Positions 1 to 9,345 of a DNA stretch of 64,000 bases are shown one piece after another. Both the position numbers and the translations under genes were made by a program. Numbering within the stretch: the stretch's first letter is position 1; each line of letters opens with the position of its first letter. This DNA comes from Euryodendron excelsum (lineage: Eukaryota > Streptophyta > Magnoliopsida > Ericales > Pentaphylacaceae), in assembly GCA_033060915.1 (NCBI GenBank), contig CM065385.1:19356001-19420000 (forward strand), read 5' to 3'. The notes under the pieces were generated by a model. It was not told the DNA's origin, did no database searches, and saw only the letters and a list, made by a program, of their open reading frames with translations.

Positions 1-22
1 AGGTTTGCCTTTTGGACCAATA
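1..22 (+). repeat. 3' tip of a copia LTR
   Basis: The first 22 bases end in GGACCAATA and are followed two bases later by a primer-binding site, as expected at the end of a 5' LTR. Nearly the same string ends the solo LTR at 27870-30018, so both belong to one copia family. The rest of this LTR lies to the left of the window. The terminal bases are ATA rather than the usual ACA in both copies, so the variant is a family trait and not a sequencing slip. Confidence 0.8.
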
Positions 23-24
23 AT

Positions 25-36
25 TGGTATCAGAGC
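25..36 (+). promoter_or_regulatory. Primer-binding site (initiator tRNA-Met type)
   Basis: TGGTATCAGAGC matches the standard plant copia primer-binding site, complementary to the 3' end of initiator tRNA-Met. It sits two bases after the LTR tip and 43 bases before the gag start codon, so the element runs left to right. Confidence 0.9.
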
Positions 37-78
37 TTGTATTCCTGTTTTAAGGCTTAACATCCTAGGAATAGATCC

Positions 79-1389
79 ATGGCAACCAATTTTGGAAGCT
101 TTCTCGGTGAGGGTCAATCCACAAATAGACCACCTAGGTTTAATGAGACTAATTACAATTATTAGAAAAATAGAATGAGAATCTATATCCAATCGGTAGA
201 TTATGAATTATGGAGACTCATAGTAAATGGTTCCAAAACACCTACAACTAGAGTAGATAGAACCGACATCCCTAAACCAGAATCTAAATGGGATAAAGAT
301 GATTTGAAAATGCTACAATCAAATGCCAAAGCCATGAATATTTTATATTGTGCACTTGATCCTAATGAATTTAATCATATCTCTACTTGTGAATCAGCTA
401 AAGAAATATGTGATAGATTAGAAGTCACACATGAAGGTACCAATCAGGTTAAGGAATCGAAAATTAATATTTTGGTACACAATTATGAATTGTTCAAAAT
501 GAAACTTGATGAGTCCATCACAAAAATGTTCACAAGGTTCACCGATATTATTAATGGTTTAAAATATCTTAGAAAGGTGTATCCTAACAGTGAGCAGGTA
601 AGGAAGATTCTAAGGTCTTTGCCAAAAGCTTGGGAAGCTAAAGTCACAGCAATCCAAGAAGCAAAGGACCTCAACACCCTGCCTCTTGAAGAATTCTTGG
701 GCTCCTTAATGACTCATGAGCTCACACAAAAGCAACATGCCCAAGAGGATGAAGAAAAGAAGAAAATGGTAGTTGTATTCGAATCCACCTGTCAAGATGA
801 TGAATCTGCAAGTGATGAGAATGAAGATGAAATTACTCTCATCACTCGAAAATTCAGAAGATTCATGAAGAAGAAATGGAGAGGTGAAAAGAAGCATGAA
901 GCCAAAGGAGAACCAAGTAAGGAATCCAATATTACATTCTATGAATGCAAGAAGCCTGGACATATAAAGGCAGATTGTCCTTTGCTCAGAAAGAGAGGAA
1001 AGAAATATCAAGGGAAGAAGGCCATGGCTGCCACGACATGGAGTGATGATGAAGAATCAAACTCCGAAGAAGAAACCAAACCACAAGAAGTGGCTAACCT
1101 ATGTCTCATGGCGCATGAGAATGATAGTGAGGTATCAAACTCTTCCTAATTTACTTTTAATGAATTACAAGATGCATTTGATGATTTGTTTTGTGAATTC
1201 AGAAAAATGGGAATTAAAAATGGACTTCTTAAAGACATGGTTTCTACTCTTACTGATGAAAATGAAAATTTACAAAAAGAAAATAAAGCTTTGAAACATG
1301 AAGTTTGCATTTTGAAGGATAAGATTCAGAAACATTCTTTTCAAAAAGATTCCTCAATCAGAGACAACTATTTAGATTTTGGAAGATAG
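79..1389 (+). pseudogene. Ty1/copia gag polyprotein (broken)
   Basis: Gag would form the capsid-like particle of a copia retrotransposon. The reading frame starts at ATG 79, just after the primer-binding site, and encodes a gag of the plant UBN2/DUF4219 type (roughly codons 20-210), with a lysine/glutamate-rich linker, a zinc knuckle and a coiled-coil-like tail (KMGIKNGLLKDMV...). Two in-frame stops break it: TAG at 163-165, where a Trp codon is expected, and TAA at 1147-1149, probably from a Ser TCA codon. The knuckle reads F-x2-C-x4-H-x4-C (FYECKKPGHIKADC): the first zinc-binding Cys is replaced by Phe. No protease or integrase follows; at about 1379 the sequence changes abruptly to a gypsy integrase. 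The family assignment is secure and the gene is certainly non-functional. Confidence 0.9.
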
Positions 1390-2104
1390 GTTGAGGGTTT
1401 GTATGCTTGAAATCAAAGGCAGTTGGGAAGATCATCTAGCTTTGATGAAGTTTGCTTATAATAATAGTTATTAATCCAGTATTGGGATGGCTCCATTTGA
1501 ACCTTTGTATGGGTGTCGGTGTAGAACTGTAGTGTGTTGGAGTGAGGTGGGAGAGAGACAATTAGTGGGTCCTAAGATGATTCAAGATACAATTGAGAAG
1601 ATTTAAGTTGTTGAAGAACACTTGAAAGTAGCGCAGAGGAGGCAAAAAAGCTATGCAGATAATAGAAAAAGAGAGTTAGAATTTGAGGTTAGTGATCAAG
1701 TATTCTTGAAACTTTCTCCGTGGAAAGGTGTGTTAAGATTTGGGAAGAAAGGGAAGTTGAGTCCAAGATATATTGGACCATATACTATTGTTGAAAGAGT
1801 TGTTATTACTGCTTATAGGTTGGATTTGCCTCCAGAGATGTCTAAATTGCATAGTGTTTTTCATGTTTTAATGTTGAGAAAGTATATGCCAGATCATTCT
1901 CATGTGTTAGCTCAGCAACCGATTGAAGTAGAGGATGACTTAAGTTATGTGGGAGAACTTGTTCAGATTCTTGACTGTAGAGAAAAAGTTCTGCATAACA
2001 AGGTGATACTGTTGGTGAACGTGTTGTGGAGAAGTCATTTGGTTGAGGACTCTACATAGGAGGGCGAGGAAACAATGAAAAATCAGTATCCACATTTGTT
2101 TTAG
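1379..2104 (+). pseudogene. Ty3/gypsy integrase C-terminal part with chromodomain-like tail (broken)
   Basis: This frame encodes the end of a chromovirus-type pol. It holds the late integrase core (GSWEDHLALMKFAYNNSY, then GMAPFEPLYG), the conserved C-terminal module (VFLKLSPWKGVLRFGKKGKLSPRYIGP, YRLDLPPEMSKLHSVFHVLMLRKY) and a final segment ending VLWRSHLVEDST, like the chromodomain-adjacent tails of plant gypsy elements. Stops fall at TAA 1472-1474, TAA 1604-1606 and TAG 2057-2059; after the last, the frame still reads EGEETMKNQYPHLF to a natural stop at 2102-2104. The DDE residues of the core lie upstream of the breakpoint and are missing. A polypurine tract and a TG-starting LTR follow at the usual distance, so this end of the gypsy element is otherwise intact. 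Confidence 0.88.
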
Positions 2105-2134
2105 CTTGGTAAGTGAATTTTGGGATGAAATTCT

Positions 2135-2149
2135 AAAAGGAGGGAAGAG
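2135..2149 (+). promoter_or_regulatory. Polypurine tract of the gypsy element
   Basis: AAAAGGAGGGAAGAG lies two bases before TGTAAAACCT. This is the usual gypsy arrangement of a plus-strand primer directly before the 3' LTR. Confidence 0.75.
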
Positions 2150-2150
2150 T

Positions 2151-2800
2151 TGTAAAACCTTAGCTTGTTTAATGTCATGTTTAGCTTAATTGCATATATT
2201 TTAGTGTGTGATTATAGTAATTGAGGAGCTTGATTAGCATATTTTAATGAGAGCATGCCATGGGGAGATTATCATATTTTTTTGGTATGATTAGTGGGTT
2301 TAATCTATGATTAATTAGCTTAATTAATCTTTATGCTTACATTAATATTAATGATGATTAATTATCATAAATATGATTAATTATGTTAATCATGCAGATT
2401 AGTAAAACAAGGAGGTGTAAGTGTGTGCCATCTAGGTGTGTGCTTCACCCTAAGTGAGGTGTGTGCATAAGGGGTATGTGTGTGTGTGTATGGTGTGTGT
2501 TTCTTCTAATGGGGGGTGTGTGCTTGTTGCTAGCATTGTGTGTGTGTGTGTGTATGCGACATGTGTGGCTATAGATACAAGTTGTATCTATACTTGGCTT
2601 GAAGCCAAGGGAAGAGAGAGAAGAGAGGAGCTTGTGTAGTAATTGTATTTGACAAAAGAGAAAGTGAGAAAAAGAGAGAAAAATGAGATGAAAGAAGAGA
2701 AGGGAGGGAATTTGAAGGAGAGGCTTATGATTTCATTGCTAACATGAGAAGTTAATTGATACAAATTGATAATTTATGTGGTCAACTTTTTATGTTTAGA
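2151..2800 (+). repeat. 3' LTR of the gypsy element (right edge unresolved)
   Basis: The LTR starts with TGTAAAACCT just after the polypurine tract, like the TGTAACACC starts of plant chromoviruses. It contains an A+T-rich stretch with repeated TTAATTA motifs (about 2290-2400), a GT-rich stretch (about 2410-2560) and a GA-rich stretch (2600-2720). The 5' LTR is outside the window or lost, so the end cannot be fixed; 2800 is a placeholder. Confidence 0.45.
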
Positions 2801-3550
2801 GTTTAATGGAACATAGTGATACTAAATTATAGTTCAAGAAGTGTTTATAATTAACTCTAAATCTTTTAACATACCTAGTGAATTCGATCTTTATAATACA
2901 CAGCGCGGTAAGTTTATTATAAAAATTAATGGCTGAGACAAATTGGATTCTTGATTTGACTATAGTCAAGGTTGCGAAGTAAAAAAAAATTCCAAACATA
3001 AATTAAGACATAGTGGTAACTATTTATGAAAAATAATGATTGATATCTAAAATATATAAAGATGAATTTTTTTAAAAAGAAAGATTCATGTAATTTGAAA
3101 TGTGTAGATGAGAGCTAGCCAATTTTTGTTCAGAACATACCCATATTTGTTTAGGGAAATTTAAGAAGTAAATTGACAATTACAATCATTAGGCAAAAAT
3201 TGAATTCCAAATAACATGAAATCATTTAAGGTCCAACTTTAACTTAAACTATTAACTTAGCACTTCAGCACCTATCTATAATCAATATAATTAATAATCA
3301 ATCACACGGAGCCACTTTTTTGTTATGTGATTAAAACCAAACTTGGGAAAGAAATCATAATACCAGTGCATTAGTCCAAGCAAACCATGACTTTCTGATT
3401 TCATAGCACTAGATCAAAGTACTTAATCATCAAGATATTAGACTTCATCTTCGAAATCCTTGATGAGAAAAACATGTTCTTTGATGTGTTTCTTCAATGG
3501 ATTCTAGGATCTTTGGAGCGATCAGATGGATCAATTCTCTTATACCTCTT
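2801..3550. other. Intergenic, nothing recognised
   Basis: A+T-rich sequence without a convincing reading frame or repeat. Part of it may still be gypsy LTR. The last bases (CTCTT at 3546-3550) form the left target-site duplication of the next element. Confidence 0.4.
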
Positions 3551-3747
3551 TTTTAGAGAACTAGAAGTTCTCTATCCCATATCGGTTGGGATAGAGAACT
3601 AGACTATTCTCTCCTTTTATAAATAGAGGCTTAACCTATGTAACTTTACACACTACTTCCATTACTATCTATCTCATTATCTCTCTTATAATCCTTCTTT
3701 ACTTTATAATGCATTATGATTACACATGAGTCTTGTCTTTTCTAAAA
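3551..3747 (+). repeat. 5' LTR of the TRIM-like element
   Basis: It aligns along its full length with 6067-6263, sharing GAGAACTAGAAGTTCTCTAT near the start and TTTATAATGCATTATGATTAC near the end. The first bases are TTTTAG instead of TGTTAG, and the end is CTAAAA instead of CTAACA, so both termini have mutated here. Confidence 0.9.
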
Positions 3748-3760
3748 TAGTATCAGAACC
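3748..3760 (+). promoter_or_regulatory. Degenerate primer-binding site
   Basis: TAGTATCAGAACC differs at two positions from the copia Met-tRNA site TGGTATCAGAGCC and abuts the 5' LTR directly. Confidence 0.8.
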
Positions 3761-3839
3761 AAGGGAAAGTATGCTCTGTGGTTGCCTTTCGACAGATCTT
3801 CCATATTAGAACTCTTAAGATTCTCTTCCTCCTCTCTGG

Positions 3840-4391
3840 CCACCCTACGGCTGTTCGGTGCCTTTCAGGCCATCCTTCGGCCACCTTCGGATCAATTTTC
3901 GATCGTCTTTCGGCATCTTTTCGGCTGTCCTCTAGCCAACTTTCATCTGTCCTTCAGCGTCTTTTTGGCCAACTTTTGGTTGTCCTCCGACATCTTTCCG
4001 ACCGTCCTCTAGCAACCTTCCAGCGACTTTCTGACCGTCCTCCGATGTCTTTCCGGCCGTCCTTCGACAACTTTTCGGCCAACTTTCCAACCACCTTCTA
4101 GCAACTTTCTAGTCAACCTCCAACAACTTTTTGGTCAACTTCTGGCGACTTTTCGATCGTCCTCCGGCGTCCCTCTGGCCATCCTCTAATGTCCTTTTGG
4201 TTATCCTCAAGTTGACTTTTGGTGTTCCTCTGGCCATCCTCTGGCCATCCTCTGGCCAACTTGATTTGGCGTTCCTTTGGCCATCTTTCGGTTGACCTCC
4301 GACGTCCTTCCGGCTATCTTCTGGCCAAGCCATCCTTCGGCTGACCTGATCTAGCATCCATTTGGCGTCCTTCTGGTCATCCTCTAATGTC
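3840..4391 (+). repeat. Short tandem repeat, left part of TRIM interior
   Basis: A degenerate array of roughly 20-25-bp units built on CGGCCATCCTCCGGCGTCCTTT-like words (key words: TTTCGGCC, GTCCTCCG, TCTGGCCATCCTC). The C/T bias leaves long frames open without coding sense. The array continues after the nested LTR at 5680-6010. Confidence 0.8.
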
Positions 4392-4396
4392 CCTCT

Positions 4397-5674
4397 TGCT
4401 AGGGACTGTAAAATTTTTCACGACCTGGCTATAGTGTATACGTATAATACCAAAAAAAAAAAAAAAAACTAATCTGATTAACAGAGACTAATCTACGTAA
4501 TTAGAATCATACCTTTGAGATCTCTCTAGTTTGATCCCGAATAGCAAGAAGCATGAATCAACTGCTCGAACTTAACCTTCGAACTTCTGCTGTATCTCTC
4601 ATATACACCTTACTTCAGAGAAAGTGGGCTCACAACTGCTAGGGTTTCTCTTCCTCACAAAAACGCGTATCTCTTAATTATTAGCAAGTGTAACCCTAAC
4701 TACTCTTAGAGTGCGTATATATAGAGGCTACACCAGGGACCATATGATTAGTATAACTAGGGCTTCCTACGCAAATAAAGATTCCTAATACAACCAGAAT
4801 TAATCCCTATTTACGTAAATTATAATTTATACCACTAATAAATTATAATTGCACTCCCTATCATACTAGGAATTATATTTCGAGCTACATATTATTAAAT
4901 GCTTATTTATCTCCCCACATTAAGATTACAGATACTCGTCTATTAAATTAAATTTAATAGACTTATTTAATTTCTTGAGACCTTCCACTTAACTAATTTG
5001 ATATGTCGGATTCATAATCCACCTGCAGGGTTTGACATAATCAAAACTTATAAGCTTCTTCAAGAGGTTATCATCAATCCCTATACCGAGATGTGAATTT
5101 CATCAATAATTAATATTCACTACGTAACGTTATTATCCAACTCACTGAGTTTATTGACCCACAAAGAATCTCACTCTTCTGTGAATCAAACTAGTAAATA
5201 CTACATGCATGTGTTTATTTATTGTATTAGGATTAAGACCATAAACACTCATAATAATCATAAGGTATTAATTATTTTATATAGTCAGTATAAAAATAAT
5301 TATCTCAACACGGTTCCGTTCAATATACACAAAGTGTACTAGTGTAAGGAGTTGGAACTATGTCGTTCCCCATTGTCAAGAAAAACCTATTAAAACCTTG
5401 TGCTATAGTCCTACTAATAGTGTGTTCAATTCCATATAAGACTGAACGATAACCTTATATTCTATATGAACTGATGATCTGATCTTCTGTGTGTAAGCTG
5501 TACTCTACACACTAAATTATCTACTATATAGAATAAGAGACAAATATGCATAATTAATAAATAACGCAATGCAAACATTGCTCACACAAATTCTCATTAA
5601 AATAGAATAACTAGTTTATTAATAAATACTAAAACCATCACACAAAGTATGTTTTTTAGTATAAACTCCTAACA
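4397..5674 (-). mobile_element. Solo LTR, family B, inside the TRIM-like element
   Basis: A 1,278-bp segment with ends TG...CA (TGCTAGGG / CTCCTAACA) flanked by perfect 5-bp duplications CCTCT (4392-4396 and 5675-5679). It has no internal region, so it is a solo LTR left by recombination. A minus-strand TATA box (4716-4723) followed downstream on that strand by leader-like sequence with a GAAACCCTAGCAG motif sets the orientation. A second copy lies at 59833-61112 and aligns almost throughout. The superfamily cannot be told from the LTR alone. Confidence 0.9.
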
Positions 5675-5679
5675 CCTCT

Positions 5680-6010
5680 AGCTATCCTCTGGCGTCCCTC
5701 TGACCATCCTAGAGCTGACCTGATCTGGCATCCCTCTGGCCATCCTTCGACTGACCTCTGGTTTCTTTCACTCCTTACTCTGCTACTACTGCTGCATATC
5801 TTCTCCCTTTTACTGTGACAGTGGTCCCTCCGGCCATCTTGTGGCTGACCTACAGGGTCTTTCCGGCCATTGCCCATGCGACCTTCAGCGTCCCTCCAAC
5901 CAATCTTTGGACTAATCTCCGATGTACCTCCAGTCATCCTGCGGCCTCCCTCCGGCAGACCTCTAGCGACTCTCTGGCCATCCTCTAGTGTCTCTCTGAC
6001 ATTTCTATCA
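5680..6010 (+). repeat. Short tandem repeat, right part of TRIM interior
   Basis: This continues the C/T-rich 20-25-bp array interrupted by the family B solo LTR, with the same words (CTCTGGCGTCCCTCTGACCATCC and variants). A non-repeat patch at about 5760-5825 interrupts it. Confidence 0.75.
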
Positions 6011-6053
6011 TATCTTCTCTAAACTCAAGTAGCTCTCAATTTTTTCTACTTAA

Positions 6054-6066
6054 GTTTGAGGGGAGA
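6054..6066 (+). promoter_or_regulatory. Polypurine tract of the TRIM-like element
   Basis: GTTTGAGGGGAGA directly precedes the TGTTAGAG start of the 3' LTR and resembles copia polypurine tracts. Confidence 0.8.
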
Positions 6067-6263
6067 TGTTAGAGAACTAGAAGTTCTCTATCCCACATCG
6101 GTTGGAATAGAGTACTAGACTGTTTTCCCCTTCTATAAAGAGAGGCTTAATCTATGTAACTTTACACACTACTTCTCTTTTTATCTATCTCATCATCTAT
6201 CTTATAAGCCTTCTTTGCTTTATAATGCATTGTGATTACACATGAGTCTCGTATTTTCTAACA
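6067..6263 (+). repeat. 3' LTR of the TRIM-like element
   Basis: A 197-bp LTR with intact TGTTAG...CTAACA ends and a TATAAA box at 6134-6139. It is the better preserved of the pair, and the 5' LTR differs from it at scattered positions. Confidence 0.9.
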
Positions 6264-6469
6264 CTTTTGATGACCTCACAAGGATTACCAACTACAAATT
6301 TGGTCACATCTTCGAGATTGTGATGTCTGAGCTTAGCATTGCTCTTATCAACATATTCTTGATGAAGCATTATGTAAACAAATAAACCTCCTGTCTGTTT
6401 TGCAACCACAACTAGCTAAATTGTTAATGTTATAACAACTTCTGAGTTAATTTCACTACAAGAAAAGGC

Positions 6470-6920
6470 ACTATTTGTGACGGCTCCATGCAGTCGGAAA
6501 TACTCATAATGCCCTCACAAATGCTTATTTAAGACAGTTGAGCGATGGCATTTTAGGCAACACAAAAAGTGGGTCGCAAATATTTCTAGCGACGGCTATG
6601 CGACGGCAAGTAAGCCGTCGCAAATAGTGCACGACGGGAGTAATTTTATTTGCGATGGTTTAGATTGCCGTTGCAAATAAGCTTTTGCAATGGATATATT
6701 GCCGTGGCTAATGCAATTTTTATGTAATAAAATTTTAAAAACAACCTTACTTTTTGGCAACGTTTCTGTCATCACAAATGCTATTTATAAATATTTATTT
6801 AAATCATTCGAAGTATTTGCGACGGTTCCTACCGTTGCAAATACTATTTTGAAATAATTGATTTAAAATGGCCGAAGTATTTTTCACAGTCCCTGCCATC
6901 GCAAATACTTTTGAAAAAAA
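6470..6920. repeat. Left subterminal repeats of the CACTA-type element
   Basis: Repeated words such as TTTGCGATGG, GCCGTCGCAAATA and GACGGCAAG occur in both orientations about every 30-60 bases, with CpG-decay variants (TGCAATGG, CATCGCAAAT). They pair with the right-end set and are the likely transposase-binding sites. Confidence 0.8.
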
Positions 6921-7071
6921 AAAATTGGTTCATATTAGAAATGATTTTTGTAATTTGTTATTCATCCTGATAAAATGAACATTTAATATGATCATAACTA
7001 CCAAATTCAAACATTCACTAAAATCAAAATGCTTAAATAAATACTTAACAAAATTAATATTTCATTTTAAT

Positions 7072-7091
7072 ATATATATATATATATATAT
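7072..7091. repeat. (TA)n microsatellite
   Basis: About ten TA dinucleotides in the A+T-rich interior of the CACTA-type element. Confidence 0.8.
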
Positions 7092-7695
7092 CCAAACAAC
7101 AAACAAACAAACAATATTGTCTTCCACCAAAATTTAAAACAAAACCAAAGTACATAGATAACCTCTCACAAAAAGAACGACCTAAATGAAGAATTCATAC
7201 AACAAAAGAAAGTTTTTAGTCTATTACAACATAAGCCAATACAAAAAGACCATTCACCTATTCTTTATGAATAACCTAAAAAGAAGAAAACAAAAAAATA
7301 TTAGATATGATAATGACACAATAAATAAGATTAATAGATATGCATGTAATATATGGGCTTATTGAAATAAAAATGTAATTTACATCACGAGAAAGCCAAG
7401 CTACATGTCGGCCGACAGATTTTCTAACAGTTGTAATGTTTTTGCGAGGTTGTTCTAATAAAGCGTTAGGTTTTCAAATATTTTGAACAAAAACTTTGTA
7501 GTAATTTGGACCCAATGGTTCTCCATCAATTTCTGTCAATAGATTCGTACTAATAAAACTCCATTAGGTAATTCGAGTTTGGAAAGACCAAAATAAAGTA
7601 AAGAAACCTTTACTCAATCCTACAATAATAAATAAAATATTTTTAAATCAGAAATTCAAAAAACTTATACATAATTAATACAATTACACTAAATA

Positions 7696-9345
7696 GTTAT
7701 TCTAAAAAAACTAAGGAAAAGAGAGGAAAAAAGTGTTACATCTCTCAAACCGAGAATCTAGCGGCCGTGTCGTTTGTTCCCACACATCACTCGTGCCTAA
7801 ACCATCCTAAGTGTCCAGTTTGACGGAGTCCCTAGCTGGCTTGGAGGTTTTAGTACCTAAACAGCTCGAAAAACACGTTATTCTAAAAAAAGCTAACAAA
7901 AAAATAGGAAAAAGTATTACATCTCTCAAACCAGGACTTCAGCGACCATGCTATTCATTCCCACACGTCACACGTGCCTAAATCTTACTATATGTTGAGT
8001 TTGATGGAATTCCGAGCTCGTTTGGGGGTTTTAGTACCTGAACAGCTCGAAAAATACATTATTCTAAAAAAAGCTAAGGAAAAGAGAGGGAAAAAATATT
8101 AAATCTCTCAAACTGGGACTCCAGCAACCGTGGTGTTTGTTCTCACACGTCACTCATGCTTAAATCTTACTACATGTCAAGTTTGACGGAGTATCGAGTT
8201 GATTTGGGCGTTCTAGTACCCAAATAGCTCAAATAATGCAATATTCTAAAAAAAGCTAAGGAAAAGAAAGGAAAAAATGGTTACATCTCTCAAACTGGGA
8301 CTTCGGCGATTGTGCCATTTGTCTCACATGTCACTCATGCCTAAATCTTATTACTTGTCGAGTTTGATGGAGTTCCGAGCTCGTTTGTGGGTTTTAGTAC
8401 CCAAACGACTTGAAAACACGTTATTTTAAAAAAAAAAAAAAACTAAGGAAAAAGTGTTACATCGCTCAAACTGGGATTCCGACGACTGTGCTGTTCATTC
8501 TCACACATCACTCGTGCCTAAATCTTACTACGTGTTGAGTTTGATAGAGTTTCTGAGTTCGTTTGGGGGTTTTAATACCCAAACGGCTCGAAAAACAAGT
8601 TATTCTAAAAAAAGCTAAGGAAAAATGAGGAAACAAATATTAAATCTCTCAAACCGAGACTCCGACAACCGTGCCGTTCATTCTCACACATCACTCGTGC
8701 CTAAATCCTACAACGTGTCAAGTTTGGTAGAGTTCCAAGCTGATTTGGGGGTTTTAGTACCCAAACGGCTTGAAAAATTTAATATTCTAAAAAAAGCTAA
8801 GGAAAAGATAGGAAAAAACTGTTATATCTCTCAAACCAGGACTCTGGCGACCGTGCCATTTATTCCCACACATCACTTGTGCCTAAAACTTACTATGTGT
8901 CAAGTTTGACGGAGTCCCGAGCTGGTTTGAGGGTTTTAGTACCCAAACAACTTGAAAAACACATTATTCTAAAAAGGCTAAGATAAAGAGAGGAAAAAAG
9001 TGTTACATCTATCAAACTAGGACTCCGACGATCGTGTCGTTTGTTCCTACACGTTACTTGTGTCTAGACCTTACTACGTGTTTGACAGAGTTCCAAGTTG
9101 GTGTGGGGGTTTTAGTACCCAAATGATTCGAAGAACACGTTATTCTTTAAAAAAGCTAAAAAAAAGAAAAGAAAAAAAGTGTTACATCTCTCAAATCGGG
9201 ACTTCGGCGATCGTACCGTTTGTTTACACACGTCACTCGTGCCTAAATCTTACTACGTGTCGTGTTTGACAGAGTCCCAAGATCGTTTGGGGTTTTAGTA
9301 TCCAAACAGCTCGAAAAATACATTATTCTAAAAAAATCTATTTTG
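7696..9345. repeat. ~181-bp tandem array (about 9 copies) inside the CACTA-type element
   Basis: The landmark TTATTCTAAAAAAAGC recurs near 7697, 7879, 8059, 8240, 8421, 8600, 8783, 8964, 9139 and 9324, a spacing of about 178-184 bp. Each unit also holds TACATCTCTCAAACCGGGACT, CACACGTCACTCGTGCCTAAATC, GAGTTTGACGGAGT and GGGGGTTTTAGTACCCAAACGGCTCG in the same order. Units differ by many substitutions, largely C-to-T and G-to-A changes at CpG sites, the signature of old methylated DNA. There is no coding sense. Confidence 0.92.

Larger units (their letters stand above)
3551..6263 (+). mobile_element. Small non-autonomous LTR retrotransposon (TRIM-like)
   Basis: Two 197-bp LTRs (3551-3747 and 6067-6263) flank an interior with a degenerate Met-type primer-binding site (TAGTATCAGAACC, 3748-3760) and a polypurine tract (GTTTGAGGGGAGA, 6054-6066). 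Flanks are CTCTT on the left and CTTTT on the right, a 5-bp target-site duplication with one mismatch. No gag or pol can be read; instead the interior is a C/T-rich short tandem repeat. Without the nested solo LTR (4397-5674 plus one 5-bp duplication), the element is about 1.43 kb. It must have been mobilised by proteins made elsewhere, probably from a copia relative given the primer-binding site. Confidence 0.85.

Noticed and set aside
3778..4357. Serine/arginine-rich frames of about 80-107 codons on either strand.
   Set aside because: They lie in the C/T-rich 20-25-bp tandem repeat of the TRIM-like element and have no protein-like conservation.
7696..9345. Centromeric satellite because of the ~181-bp period.
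   Set aside because: Only about nine diverged copies exist, and they lie within the boundaries of a CACTA-type element. Period alone does not make it centromeric.
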